In this document: positions 42,852 through 55,689 of the stretch, piece after piece | Numbering within the stretch: the first letter of the stretch is position 1 | Layout: every line of letters begins with the position of its first letter | Assembly: GCF_900187975.1 (NCBI RefSeq) | Contig: NZ_FZPC01000004.1 | Span: 1-64,000, forward strand | Source of the DNA: Pseudomonas delhiensis | GTDB lineage: Bacteria; Pseudomonadota; Gammaproteobacteria; Pseudomonadales; Pseudomonadaceae | Direction: 5' to 3' | DNA length: 64,000 nucleotides | Notes under the pieces: model-generated | Databases searched by the model: none | What the model was told of the DNA's origin: nothing | What the model saw: only the letters and a program-made list of their open reading frames with translations | Program-made: the position numbers and the translations under genes

Positions 42852-44177
42852 TCAGAGTTCTATCTGCGTCCACTGGCGCTTCTGCCACATCACCGCGAAG
42901 ATCGCCGAGGCCAGGCCGCGCTGCAGGATCTGCATGCTCCAGATCGCCAGCAGGCCGCCGCCCAGCACCGGGCCGACCAGGTAGGCCAGGGGCAGGAAGA
43001 ACAGCCACTGGTTGCCCAGGCTGACCGCCATGACCGTGCGCGTGGCGCCGGCGCCGAGCAGCGCCTGGGTCAGCACCAGGGCGGTGGCGTCGATGACCAT
43101 GCCCAGCCCGGTGAACATCAGCGGCACGCGGCCCAGCTCGATCAGCGCAGGGTCGCTGACGAACAGCCGCAGGATCGCCTCGGGGAACATCCAGAACGGC
43201 GTGCCCAGCAGCGCCAGGCCGCAGGCGGCGACCTTGACCACGTCCCAGCCCCAGCGGTGGGCGCTGTCGAAGTCGCCTTCGCCCATGCACTGGCTGACCA
43301 GGGTGGTGGCCGCCATGCCCAGGCCGATGCCGGGCAGGATCAGGAACAGCGCCAGGTTGATCAGCACGTGGGCCACCGCCAGCTCGCGGGTGCCGACCTG
43401 GGCGATGATCCAGAACAGCAGGGTGATGCCGGCGGCGAAGAAGAACTGCTGCAGCGAGTTGGGCAGCGACAGGCGCAGCATCACGCGGATTTCCCGCTCG
43501 CTGGGCAGGCGTGCGAGGAAGCCGTGGGGGCGGGCGTCGCGCCAGGTGATCCAGGCATAGATCGCCGAGCCCAGGTACAACGCCAGGGTGGTGCCCAGGC
43601 CGCTGCCCACCGCGCCCATGCGCGGCAGGCCGAACAGGCCGTGGATCAGGCTGTAGCTGATGGCGGCGTTGGCCAGGTGCATCACCACCAGGGTGCGCAT
43701 GTACGTGCCCGAGCGCCGCGTGCCGTTCCAGTAGCCGCGGAAGGCGAAGTTCAGGCCCACGGCCAGCACCGAGAGCGCGCGCCATTCGAAGTAGGGCACG
43801 CCCACGGCCAGCACCTCGGGGTCGTGGGACAGCAGGCGGACGATGGGTTCGGCGAACAGCAGGCACACCAGGGCGATCGGCAGGGCCAGGCCCAGGGCCA
43901 CCAGCAGGCCGCAGTTCAGCGGGCTGGCCAGGTCGCCGTCGCGGCCCTCGCCGCGGCGCCGCGCCACCAGCGCCTGGACGCCGGCGCCCAGGCCCATGAC
44001 CAGGGAGATGGCGACGAAATTGGCGTAGCTGCCGATGCCCACGCCGGCCAGGGACTTTTCCCCGAGGTGCCCGACCATGGCGGCGTCCACCAGGTTGAGC
44101 AGGCTCTGGCTGAGCATGCCGCCGATGATCGGCAGCCCCAGGCAGAGGATATTGCGAAGGCGCTCGCGCTCTAGCAT
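42852..44177 (-). CDS. MATE-family multidrug/metabolite exporter
   Basis: The 441-residue protein has about 12 membrane segments in two homologous halves. LGLPIIGGMLSQSLLNLVDAAMVGHLG in the first helix pair and QALVARRRGEG after the second are typical of NorM-type MATE proteins, which expel cationic compounds using Na+ or H+. Start at the ATG at 44177; the 43 upstream residues of the frame lack membrane-protein character. The substrate is unknown. Confidence 0.85.
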   Translation of the reverse strand: MLERERLRNILCLGLPIIGGMLSQSLLNLVDAAMVGHLGEKSLAGVGIGSYANFVAISLVMGLGAGVQALVARRRGEGRDGDLASPLNCGLLVALGLALPIALVCLLFAEPIVRLLSHDPEVLAVGVPYFEWRALSVLAVGLNFAFRGYWNGTRRSGTYMRTLVVMHLANAAISYSLIHGLFGLPRMGAVGSGLGTTLALYLGSAIYAWITWRDARPHGFLARLPSEREIRVMLRLSLPNSLQQFFFAAGITLLFWIIAQVGTRELAVAHVLINLALFLILPGIGLGMAATTLVSQCMGEGDFDSAHRWGWDVVKVAACGLALLGTPFWMFPEAILRLFVSDPALIELGRVPLMFTGLGMVIDATALVLTQALLGAGATRTVMAVSLGNQWLFFLPLAYLVGPVLGGGLLAIWSMQILQRGLASAIFAVMWQKRQWTQIEL

Positions 44178-44310
44178 GGCGTCCCCGAACTGCAGGTGAT
44201 CCGGCGATTGTTGGTCGAGGGCGGCGGCGTGCCGGTGACCGCGCCCCTCACGGCAAAGCCTAGCGTAACGGGCGCGGCGTTGCCCGCTCGATCGTCGCGC
44301 CGGCACGGCC

Positions 44311-44964
44311 TCAGCGACGGCTGACGCTCATGGCGATCAGCCGCGAAACCACCAGGGCGAGGTACATCACGCCGGCAAATTCCTCGATCATCACCAGCGA
44401 ACGGGCCGCGGGCGTCAGCGGCAATATGTCGCCCAGGCCGACCCCGGACAGGGTGGTGAAGCTGAGGAACAGCAGCTCGGTCCAGGTGCGTGGAGCATCG
44501 GCGTCCAGCGCGGCGCTGAAGCTGCCGGGGACGGCCAGCTGGCAGAAGCTGAACAGGTGGGCGAAGGCCCAGGCCAGCAGGGTGAAGGTGGCGCCGGCGG
44601 CGTACAGCTCGTCGGTGGTGGCGCGCTGGTCGGCGTTCATGTAGGCGATCAGGCTGGCCGCGGCATAGAAGTAGAAAGCCGCCTCCAGCGCCGGCACCAG
44701 CAGCTCCAGCACGCGGCTGGCCAGCCAGAGGTCGAGCAGGCCGAGGGTGAGCACCAGCAAGGCCAGCACCGCGGCGACCCAGCTATGCACCGGGCTGCGC
44801 TTGACCACCTGCAGCGCCAGGCCCAGCACCAGCAGGCCGAAGGCGCCGAACAGCGCGCGGCCCAGGGTGCTGTCGTCCATCCAGGGGTATAACAGCACGC
44901 CGAGCAACTGGACGAACAGCAGGATGGCGGAAGGGTGGCGCTTTAAGTGGGAGAGGGCGGACAT
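44311..44964 (-). CDS. Two-pore-helix ion channel protein
   Basis: The 217-residue membrane protein has about six hydrophobic segments, ending with a pore region of the Ion_trans_2 type. The pore loop TELLFLSFTTLSGVGLGDILP (residues 162-182, shown minus the first residues) aligns with the K+-channel filter, but reads GVGLGD where canonical channels have TVGYGD. The first four segments resemble the voltage-sensor-like half of such channels without an obvious Arg ladder. Cation conduction is likely; ion selectivity is uncertain. It lies 133 bp upstream of the MATE gene. Confidence 0.72.
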   Translation of the reverse strand: MSALSHLKRHPSAILLFVQLLGVLLYPWMDDSTLGRALFGAFGLLVLGLALQVVKRSPVHSWVAAVLALLVLTLGLLDLWLASRVLELLVPALEAAFYFYAAASLIAYMNADQRATTDELYAAGATFTLLAWAFAHLFSFCQLAVPGSFSAALDADAPRTWTELLFLSFTTLSGVGLGDILPLTPAARSLVMIEEFAGVMYLALVVSRLIAMSVSRR

Positions 44965-45059
44965 GGCGACACTCGGCAACGGGTCGAGGTTAACCATAGC
45001 CGCTGGGCGGCCGCGGAGCGCTTCGGACGGAATCCTCCTGCAGGTGGGTTCGGAGGCGG

Positions 45060-45414
45060 ATGCTCCTACGAAAAGCACCTAGGCTCGGCCTGCAGAGACA
45101 AGTGCTACGGGGGAGGAAGGTGACCTGTAGGAGCGGGCCCTGCCCGCGAAATCGCGCGCAGGGCGCGCTCCTACAGGGGAATGGCGCGGGTGGGGCAGCA
45201 GGGAACGGATCTCATCCGCGAATCGCGCCGGAATCTCCGGTTATCGCGGACAGGGTCCTACGGGGAAACACCATGCCTTACGGTGGACTGTAGGAGCGGG
45301 CCCTGCCCGCGAAATCGCGCGCAGGGCGCGCCCCTACAGGGGAATGGCGCGGGTGGGGCAGCAGGGAGCGGATCTCATCCGCGAATCGCGCCGGAGTCTC
45401 CGTCCGCGATTTCG
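45060..45414. repeat. Palindromic-repeat island with a 163-bp tandem duplication
   Basis: A unit starting TGTAGGAGCGGGCCCTGCCC begins at 45126 and again at 45289; 163 bp separate the copies. The second copy runs about 120 bp before ending near the yggL stop codon. Both contain the GTAGGAGC...GCTCCTAC palindrome and a GGATCTCATCCGCGAATCGC hairpin. The 450-bp space between the channel and yggL genes has no credible gene. Confidence 0.82.
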
Positions 45415-45765
45415 TCAGTCCAGCAACCCGTGCCAGCAGTCGCTCAGCTCGCCCAGTTCGGAGGAGGTGCACCAGGCCTGGCTCTGCAGCCACTGGCGGA
45501 CGGTCTCGCGGTCGGCTTCGTCGAGGCTGCCGACGGCGTTCAGGCACAGGTAGCCGGTGAACTCGCCGTCCTCGGTGGCGCCGCCGACGAACAGCCAGCC
45601 CTGGGATTCGACGAAGGCGATCCACTGGTCGAGCACTTCGTCCAGGTCACCGCTGTAGTGCACTTCCAGGCTGAAGCCCAGTTCCTTGAACTCGGCCAGG
45701 CGCAGTTTCTTGCGCAGGCGGCGCTTGCGCGGTTTTTCCATCTGTTCGGGGGTGAGGTATTTCAT
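45415..45765 (-). CDS. yggL: YggL-family 50S ribosome-associated protein
   Basis: The 116-residue protein has a basic N-terminus (MEKPRKRRLRKKLRL) and the YggL/DUF469 core FKELGFSLEVHYSGDLDE, WIAFVESQGWLFVGG, CLNAVGSLDEADRETVRQWL. E. coli YggL binds the 50S subunit. It follows metH on the same strand after 21 bp, so the two may be co-transcribed. Its stop lies at the edge of the repeat island. Confidence 0.85.
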   Translation of the reverse strand: MKYLTPEQMEKPRKRRLRKKLRLAEFKELGFSLEVHYSGDLDEVLDQWIAFVESQGWLFVGGATEDGEFTGYLCLNAVGSLDEADRETVRQWLQSQAWCTSSELGELSDCWHGLLD

Positions 45766-45786
45766 CTTTCGCTCCTGGAAGGCGGA

Positions 45787-49479
<3,693 letters not shown>

Positions 49480-49654
49480 GGGAACTACCTGGAAAAGGGC
49501 GTGACAAAGGGTCGCTGATGATAGCAAACCTGCAGGGGATTTGAGCTGACCGGCCTTTTACATGAGCGCGGCTCATGTTGGACCGGCCATCGGTTGGCCG
49601 CAAACGCCCGCGGAGCCGCTAGAATCCGCCTATTCACGAGGTAGGGAGTACCCG

Positions 49655-51943
49655 ATGTCCTTGCGCGCATCCTTTGCGTTGACCATTGCGTTCATGCTGC
49701 TTTCAGCCATTGCCCAGGCGGCCGGCATTTCCTACAGCAAGGACATACAGCCGATCTTCACCGAGAAGTGCGTGGCCTGCCACGCCTGCTACGACTCGCC
49801 GTGCCAGCTCAACCTGAGCGCCGCCGAGGGCGCCCAGCGCGGCGCCAACAAGCTGCCGGTGTACGACGGCACGCGCACCAGGGCCCAGGAAACCACCCGC
49901 CTGTTCCTCGATGCCCATGGCGCCGACGCCTGGCGGCGCAAGGACTTCTGGTCGGTGCTGGACGCCCGCGGCGGCCAGGCCGCGCTGATGCAGCGCATGC
50001 TCGACCTGGGCCACGCCCACCCGCTGGTGCCCAACGCGAAGATCCCCGAGGGCCTGGACCTGTCGATCAACCGCGGCAACCAGTGCCCGACGCCGGACAG
50101 CATCGACGACTTCGTGCAGAAGAACCCGCGCAGCGGCATGCCCTTCGCCGTCACCGGCCTGAGCGATGCGCAGTACGCCACCCTGAAGCAATGGCTGGCC
50201 GAGGGCGCGCCGGTGGACGAGCAGGCCTGGCAGCCCGGCGCCGGCGAGGCGCGGCAGATCGGCGAGTGGGAGCGCTTCCTGAACCAGCCCGGCGCCCGCG
50301 AGAGCCTGGTTTCGCGCTGGTTCTACGAGCACCTGTTCCTCGCCCACCTGTACTTCGAGGACCAGGGCGCGCCGGGGCACTTCTTCCAGCTGGTGCGCTC
50401 GCGCACGCCCAGCGGCCAGCCCATCGACCCCATCGCCACGCGGCGGCCCAACGACGACCCCGGGGCGGCCTTCTACTACCGCCTGTGGCCGATCCAGGGC
50501 GTGATCGTGCACAAGACCCACATCACCTACCCGCTGAGCCCGGCCAGGCTGGCGCACACCCGCGAGCTGTTCTTCGCCGACGCCTGGACCGCCGACAAGG
50601 TGCCCGGCTACGGCCTGCAGCACCGCGCCAACCCCTTCGAGACCTTCGCCGCCATCCCGCCGCGCTCGCGCTACCAGTTCATGCTGGACAACGCCGAGTA
50701 CTTCGTCCGCACCTTCATCCGCGGCCCGGTGTGCCGCGGGCAGATCGCCACCGACGTGATCCGCGACAACTTCTGGGCCATCTTCCAGGACCCGGCCCAC
50801 GACCTCTACGTCACCGACCCGGCCTACCGGGCCAAGGCCACGCCGCTGCTCGGCCTGCCCGGGCAGATCGACGACATGGGCCAGATGCTCCAGCAATGGA
50901 CCAGCTACCGCGACAAGCGCAACGAGTACGAGGCGCTGCGCCTGGACGCCTACGAGGACGCCCCGGCGCCGACCTGGGCGGACATCTGGCACGGCAACGA
51001 CAACGCGCTGCTGTCGATCTTCCGCCAGTACGACAGCGCCTCGGTGCGCAAGGGACTGATCGGCGGCATCCCGCAGACGCTGTGGTGGATGGACTACCCG
51101 CTGCTGGAGCGCACCTACTACCAGCTGGTGGTCAACTTCGACGTCTACGGCAACGTCTCGCACCAGGCGCAGACGCGGCTGTACTTCGACCTGATCCGCA
51201 ACGGCGCCGAGCAGAACTTCCTGCGCCTGATGCCGGTGGCCGCGCGCGAGCACCTGCTCGACGACTGGTACCAGAACAGCGGCAGGCTGAAGATGTGGCT
51301 GGACTACCAGAACCTCGACAACGACGCACCCACCGGCCTGGACCTGCCGGAGAAGGGCGCCAGGAACGCCTTCGCCGTCCAGTTGCTGAGCCGCTACGCC
51401 AGCCTCGACGCGCGGCCCGACCCGATCAACCTGTGCCAGGATGGCGGCTGCTACCGGCCGAAGGCCCCGCGAGCGCTGCAGGATGCCGAACAGGCCTTCA
51501 GCCGCCTGGTCAGCCGCCCGGCGGCGGGGCTCAAGGTGATCGAGCAGTTCCCCGAGGCGACCATCCTGCGCGTCGAATTGCCCGGCGGAAAACGCGAGAT
51601 CTACACGGCGCTGCGCAACCGCGCGCACAGCAACGTCGCCTTCATGCTCGGCGAGTCGCTGCGCTACCAGCCGGGGCTGGACACCCTGACCCTCTACCCG
51701 GGCGTGCTCTCCAGCTACCCGAACTTCATGTTCGACCTCAAGGCGGAGGAGGCCGGCGACTTCGTCACGGCCCTGGAGCGGGTGCAGAGCCAGGAAGACT
51801 TCGACAAGGTGGTGGAGCGCTGGGGCATCCGCCGCAGCCACCCGCAATTCTGGTTCTACTTCCACGACCTCGACGCCTACCTGCGCGAGACCGAGCCGGT
51901 GGAGGCGGGGGTTCTGGACATGAATCGCTACGAAAACCTTTGA
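49655..51943 (+). CDS. cti: Fatty acid cis/trans isomerase
   Basis: The 762-residue protein has a signal peptide (about residues 1-23, ending AQAA) and a single c-type heme motif CVACH at 39-43. Conserved segments such as HLYFEDQGAPGHFFQLVRSR, PGYGLQHRANPFETFAAIPPRS (parts) and IFRQYDSASVRKGLIGGIP match the periplasmic Cti of Pseudomonas. Cti converts cis unsaturated acyl chains of membrane lipids to trans under solvent or heat stress and needs the heme. The ATG follows AGGTAGGGAG. It diverges from metH, with 175 bp between. Confidence 0.93.
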   Translation: MSLRASFALTIAFMLLSAIAQAAGISYSKDIQPIFTEKCVACHACYDSPCQLNLSAAEGAQRGANKLPVYDGTRTRAQETTRLFLDAHGADAWRRKDFWSVLDARGGQAALMQRMLDLGHAHPLVPNAKIPEGLDLSINRGNQCPTPDSIDDFVQKNPRSGMPFAVTGLSDAQYATLKQWLAEGAPVDEQAWQPGAGEARQIGEWERFLNQPGARESLVSRWFYEHLFLAHLYFEDQGAPGHFFQLVRSRTPSGQPIDPIATRRPNDDPGAAFYYRLWPIQGVIVHKTHITYPLSPARLAHTRELFFADAWTADKVPGYGLQHRANPFETFAAIPPRSRYQFMLDNAEYFVRTFIRGPVCRGQIATDVIRDNFWAIFQDPAHDLYVTDPAYRAKATPLLGLPGQIDDMGQMLQQWTSYRDKRNEYEALRLDAYEDAPAPTWADIWHGNDNALLSIFRQYDSASVRKGLIGGIPQTLWWMDYPLLERTYYQLVVNFDVYGNVSHQAQTRLYFDLIRNGAEQNFLRLMPVAAREHLLDDWYQNSGRLKMWLDYQNLDNDAPTGLDLPEKGARNAFAVQLLSRYASLDARPDPINLCQDGGCYRPKAPRALQDAEQAFSRLVSRPAAGLKVIEQFPEATILRVELPGGKREIYTALRNRAHSNVAFMLGESLRYQPGLDTLTLYPGVLSSYPNFMFDLKAEEAGDFVTALERVQSQEDFDKVVERWGIRRSHPQFWFYFHDLDAYLRETEPVEAGVLDMNRYENL

Positions 51944-51949
51944 GGCGGC

Positions 51950-52022
51950 GGCAGGCTGCAGGCTACAGGCGGCAGGCAAGAGCGGCTTGAAGCCTGCGGC
52001 CTGGAGCCTGCCGCCTGAAGCC
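51950..52022. repeat. Hairpin-rich GCAGGCTGCAGGC repeat between cti and nfuA
   Basis: GGCGGCAGGCTGCAGGC is followed by complementary GCCTGCGGCC and GGAGCCTGCCGCC forms around a GCGGCTTGAAGCC core, giving a long imperfect stem-loop right after cti. There is no T-run. It may end the cti transcript or be a REP-like unit. Confidence 0.6.
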
Positions 52023-52035
52023 GCTACTTGCGAAC

Positions 52036-52060
52036 TATTCCTACTAATTTGGTAGGGCTT
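52036..52060. promoter_or_regulatory. Possible IscR-type operator upstream of nfuA
   Basis: CCTAC-TAATTTG-GTAGG (arms at 52040-52044 and 52052-52056) is an inverted repeat with an AT-rich centre like type 1 IscR sites, 54 bp before the nfuA start. I recall that IscR represses nfuA in P. aeruginosa. The match was judged by eye. Confidence 0.45.
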
Positions 52061-52113
52061 TATCCGGGCGGGGCGAATGGCGTAAACTGCCCCCACGTTT
52101 GCGAGGAGTTGCC

Positions 52114-52698
52114 ATGAGCGCCATCACCATTACCGAAGCTGCCCAGGGTTACCTGGCCGAACTGCTGGCCAAGCAGGACACCCCGGGCATCGGCATTCGC
52201 GTCTTCATCACCCAGCCGGGCACCCAGTATGCGGAAACCTGCATCGCCTACTGCAAGCCGGGGGAGCAGAAGCCGGAAGACACCCCGGTCGGCCTGAAGG
52301 ACTTCACCGCCTGGATCGACGGCATCAGCGAGCCCTTCCTGGAAGACGCCGTCGTCGACTACGCCACCGACCGCATGGGCGGCCAACTGACCATCAAGGC
52401 GCCGAACGCCAAGGTGCCGATGGTCAACGAGGACAGCCCGATCAACGAACGCATCAACTACTACCTGCAGACCGAGATCAACCCCGGCCTGGCCAGCCAC
52501 GGCGGCCAGGTCAGCCTGGTCGAGGTGGTCGAGGACAACATCGCCGTGCTGCGCTTCGGCGGCGGCTGCCAGGGCTGCGGCATGGTCGACATGACCCTCA
52601 AGGACGGCGTCGAGAAGACCCTGATCGAACGCATCCCGGAACTGAAGGGCGTGCGCGACGTCACCGACCACAGCAACAAGGAAAACGCCTACTACTGA
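52114..52698 (+). CDS. nfuA: Fe-S biogenesis protein NfuA
   Basis: The 194-residue protein has a degenerate A-type scaffold domain (about residues 1-95; [19 protein letters not shown]) and a C-terminal Nfu domain with [19 protein letters not shown] near 149-167. The CxxC there holds a bridging [4Fe-4S] cluster delivered to client enzymes. The start follows GAGGAG. A classical terminator follows the stop codon, so the gene is monocistronic. Confidence 0.94.
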   Translation: MSAITITEAAQGYLAELLAKQDTPGIGIRVFITQPGTQYAETCIAYCKPGEQKPEDTPVGLKDFTAWIDGISEPFLEDAVVDYATDRMGGQLTIKAPNAKVPMVNEDSPINERINYYLQTEINPGLASHGGQVSLVEVVEDNIAVLRFGGGCQGCGMVDMTLKDGVEKTLIERIPELKGVRDVTDHSNKENAYY

Positions 52699-52716
52699 GT
52701 GGTGGGGGGGTCTGCG

Positions 52717-52746
52717 GAAAAGGCGGCCTGCGGGCCGCCTTTTTCA
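52717..52746 (+). terminator. nfuA terminator
   Basis: AGGCGGCC at 52721-52728 pairs with GGCCGCCT at 52733-52740 and is followed by TTTTTC. It begins 20 bp after the nfuA stop codon. Confidence 0.88.
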
Positions 52747-52764
52747 TTCGTCCGTGCTTCCCTG

Positions 52765-53103
52765 GACCTGTAGGAGCGGACTTTGTCCGCGATTTGGCGG
52801 ATAACGCCCTAGGCGTTATGCGCCCTACGGGGATGGTGTGGGTGGCGTAGGGCGAATAACCGTTCGCGGTTATCCGCCGCCATTCGTGCCACCGGGGCGT
52901 CCGGCGTGGCCGGTGAATCCAATCGCGGACGGAGTCCTCCTACGCCATGCCCCACCTGTAGGAGCGGGCCCTGCCCGCGATTCGCGCGCAGGGCGCGCTC
53001 CTACATGGAATGGCGCGGGTGGGGCAGCGTAGGAGCGGATCTCATCCGCGAATCGCGCCGGGATGGCCGGCTATCGCGGACAAGGTCCGCTCCTACGGGG
53101 GGA
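52765..53103. repeat. Palindromic-repeat island after nfuA
   Basis: Copies of five repeat types follow each other: GTAGGAGCGGACTTTGTCCG at 52770, GGCGGATAACGCCCTAGGCG at 52796, GTAGGGCGAATAACCGTTCG at 52846, GTAGGAGCGGGCCCTGCCCG at 52960 and GTAGGAGCGGATCTCATCCG at 53029, the last ending GTCCGCTCCTAC at 53096. No gene is credible between nfuA and the MFS gene. Confidence 0.82.
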
Positions 53104-53116
53104 GGAATACTGTGGC

Positions 53117-54289
53117 TCAGGCGCTCGCCGGCTGCCGTTTGCGCGCCGGCCACAGCAGCGCCAGGGCGAGTGCCAGCACCGGCCACACCAGCAGGTTCAC
53201 CGCGCTCCAGCCCAGGCTGGTGATGAGCGCGCCGGAGCTGAACGACATCAGCGCCGCCATCAGGCTGTTGCCCTGTTCCATCAGCCCCTGCGCCTGGCCG
53301 CGTTCCTCCGCGCCATGGCCCTCGCCGAGCAGGGTGGTGCCGGCCACCAGCATCAGGTTCCAGCCCATGCCCAGCAGCAGCGAGCTGGCCAGGAAGTGGC
53401 CATGGTCCAGCCCGGCCAGCGCCACGCCGGCGCTGGCCGCCAGCAGGGCGATGCCGAGCAGGGCCACGCGGCGGCTGCCCAGGCGGTCCACCAGCGGGCC
53501 GGCGACGAAGGCCGGGAGGAACATGCCGAGGATGTGCCACTGGATCACGCTCGCCGAGCTTTCCAGCGACAGCCCGCAGAACTGCATGGCCAGCGGCGTG
53601 GCGTTCATGATCAGGATCATCAGCCCGTGGCCGGCGGCGGTGCAGGCCATGGCCGCGCGCACCAGCGGCCGGCCGAGCAGCGCGCGCATCGCCGCCAGGC
53701 CGCCATGGGGCGGGCGCGGCGCGGCGCCTTCGCGCAGCCGCGCCATCAGCAGCAGGCCGGCGAGCGCCAGCGCGGCGATGGCCAGGTAGGCGCCGACGAA
53801 GGGCGTGGGCAGCGCCTGCCGGGCCCACAGCGCCAGGCTGGGCGCCAGCAGCGCGGCCAGCACGCCGCCGCCGATCACGTAGGCGCTGGCGCGGCCCTTC
53901 TCGGCCTCGCCCACCGCCTCCAGCGCAGCGAAGCGATAGTACATGGCCGAGGCCTGGTAGGCGCCGATGGGCAAGGCGCCCAGGCACAGCAGGGCGAACG
54001 AGCCGAGCTGCACGCCCAGGGCGCAGGCCAGCCCGCCGAGCACGCCGCCGGCGGCGCCCAGCATCAGCCCGGGGCGGCGGCCGTGGCGCTGCATGAACAG
54101 CGACAGCGGCTGCACCGCCAGCAGGTTGCCCAGCACCAGCAGGGCCAGGGGCAGGGTGGCCAGGCTGTTGAGCGGCGCCAGTTGCGCTCCGATCAGCGAG
54201 GTCAGGGTGATGCCGATCAGCGAGCAGGACCAGTACAGCGCCTGGCCGAGGAACAGCAGGCGCAGCGCGCCGTTGCGCAGTAGCAGCAT
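53117..54289 (-). CDS. MFS transporter
   Basis: The 390-residue protein has about 12 membrane segments of the major facilitator superfamily, with the loop 2-3 motif MQRHGRRPGLMLGAAGG near residues 60-76 and GPLVDRLGSRRVALLG in the corresponding second-half position. Many MFS proteins of this size export drugs or metabolites; the substrate is unknown. The ATG at 54289 is chosen because upstream codons overlap the DUF1272 gene. It lies ten bases after that gene, and both follow the glxA-type regulator on the same strand, so the three may form an operon. Confidence 0.83.
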   Translation of the reverse strand: MLLLRNGALRLLFLGQALYWSCSLIGITLTSLIGAQLAPLNSLATLPLALLVLGNLLAVQPLSLFMQRHGRRPGLMLGAAGGVLGGLACALGVQLGSFALLCLGALPIGAYQASAMYYRFAALEAVGEAEKGRASAYVIGGGVLAALLAPSLALWARQALPTPFVGAYLAIAALALAGLLLMARLREGAAPRPPHGGLAAMRALLGRPLVRAAMACTAAGHGLMILIMNATPLAMQFCGLSLESSASVIQWHILGMFLPAFVAGPLVDRLGSRRVALLGIALLAASAGVALAGLDHGHFLASSLLLGMGWNLMLVAGTTLLGEGHGAEERGQAQGLMEQGNSLMAALMSFSSGALITSLGWSAVNLLVWPVLALALALLWPARKRQPASA

Positions 54290-54299
54290 GTCCGCGCCC

Positions 54300-54542
54300 T
54301 CAACCCTGGCAGCCGCCGGGCTTGAGCACCCGCTGCGTCGAGGCCGGGTGGCGCAGCAGCGCAGCAGCCGGGCGCCGTGGCCGTTGCAGCAGCTCGCCGC
54401 CGCAGTTCGGGCACTGGCCGCCGAGCACGCCTTCGGCGCAGTCGCGGCAGAAGGTGCATTCGAAGGTGCAGATGCGCGCGTCCGGGCTGTCACCGGGCAG
54501 TTCGCGGTCGCAGCATTCGCAGGTGGGGCGCAGTTCGAGCAT
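54300..54542 (-). CDS. DUF1272 cysteine-rich small protein
   Basis: The 80-residue protein has eight or so Cys in the order LRPTCECCDRELP, ARICTFECTFCRDCAEG and GGQCPNCGGEL, the DUF1272 pattern of a double zinc-ribbon-like fold. Function is unknown to me. It lies between the AraC/GlxA-type regulator (24 bp upstream) and the MFS gene, all in the same direction. Confidence 0.83.
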   Translation of the reverse strand: MLELRPTCECCDRELPGDSPDARICTFECTFCRDCAEGVLGGQCPNCGGELLQRPRRPAAALLRHPASTQRVLKPGGCQG

Positions 54543-54566
54543 GGCGAGGTCCTTCTGGCTGGGGGA

Positions 54567-55577
54567 TCAGGCGTCGGCGTGCTGGCCGAAGCGTTCGGCG
54601 TATTCCTGGGGGCTCACCGCCAGGTGCTTGTGGAAGGTGCGCCGCAGGTTCTCCGGGTGGCCGAAGCCGCACAGCCGGGCCACGGTGGCGATCGACGCCC
54701 GGGCGTCCTGCAGCAGGGCGCGGGCGGCTTCCAGGCGGACCTTCTCGACGTAGCGCCCCGGCGCCACGCCCAGCTCGCCGATGAACACCCGCGAGAGGGT
54801 GCGCGGGCTCATGCAGGCCTGCCCGGCCAGGGCCTCCAGCGACAGGTCGGCGCCGAGGTTGGCCGGGATCCACTCCAGCAGCGCGGCCAGGCGCGGCGCG
54901 CGCACCGGCTCCGGGGTCAGCCAGGCGCTGAACTGCGCCTGGCCGCCGGGGCGCCGGAGGAACATCACCAGGCGCCGGGCCACGGCCAGGGCCAGCGGGC
55001 GGCCGAGGTCGGCCTCCACCAGCGCCAGGGCCAGGTCGATGCCGGCGGTGACCCCGGCGGAAGTGAACACGTGGTCGTCGCCGTCGCGGCGGCTGGGATC
55101 GTAGGTGTGCAGGCGGTCGCCCTGCACCTGGACCGCGGGGTGGCACGCGCGCAGGGTATCGACGTCGGCCCAGTGGGTGGTGGCGGTGCGCCCGTCGAGC
55201 ACCCCGGCGGCGGCCAGCAACAGGGCGCCGGAGCACACCGAGCCCAGGCGCCGCACCTGGCCCTCGGCGGCGCGCAGCCAGGCCAGCAGCGCGGCGTTGG
55301 CGCACTGCGCCTCCACGCCCAGGCCGCCGGGCACCAGCAGGGTGTCGAGGCTGGCGGCGTCGGTGTCGCCCCAGGCGGCGTCGGCGCAGATACGCAGGCC
55401 GGCGGAGGTGGTCACCGGGCCTTCGTCCTCGCCCAGCACCAGCAGCTGGTAAGGCGCCGGCAGGCCCTGGCGCTGGCGCTCGACATTGGCCGAGGCGAAC
55501 ACCTGCAGCGGGCCGGTGACGTCCAGGCTCATCACGTCGGGGTAGATCAGGCTGGCGATGCGGCGGGTGGCGGGCAT
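54567..55577 (-). CDS. GlxA-family AraC regulator with DJ-1/PfpI domain
   Basis: The 336-residue protein has an N-terminal DJ-1/PfpI-like domain (about residues 5-180; VCSGALLLAAAGVLDGRTATTHW near 114-136 contains the nucleophile-like Cys) and a C-terminal AraC double HTH (about 225-325; LEALAGQACMSPRTLSRVFI and ATVARLCGFGHPENLRRTFH). Related proteins respond to amino-acid-derived quaternary amines, but the ligand here is unknown. It is upstream of the DUF1272 and MFS genes and may regulate them. Confidence 0.85.
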   Translation of the reverse strand: MPATRRIASLIYPDVMSLDVTGPLQVFASANVERQRQGLPAPYQLLVLGEDEGPVTTSAGLRICADAAWGDTDAASLDTLLVPGGLGVEAQCANAALLAWLRAAEGQVRRLGSVCSGALLLAAAGVLDGRTATTHWADVDTLRACHPAVQVQGDRLHTYDPSRRDGDDHVFTSAGVTAGIDLALALVEADLGRPLALAVARRLVMFLRRPGGQAQFSAWLTPEPVRAPRLAALLEWIPANLGADLSLEALAGQACMSPRTLSRVFIGELGVAPGRYVEKVRLEAARALLQDARASIATVARLCGFGHPENLRRTFHKHLAVSPQEYAERFGQHADA

Positions 55578-55689
55578 GGCGGATGGCTCCCGGGGTTTGC
55601 CGGGAGTGTGCGCCTGGCGGGGTGTGGCGGCAATGCCATGTACCCCACGGATCTTGCCAATCGTTTGCCGGGGCTCCCGGAGGGCCCAG

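Noticed and set aside
49480-49654. Cobalamin riboswitch between metH and cti.
   Set aside because: The 175-bp gap lacks the conserved B12-box bases and has no room for the full aptamer.
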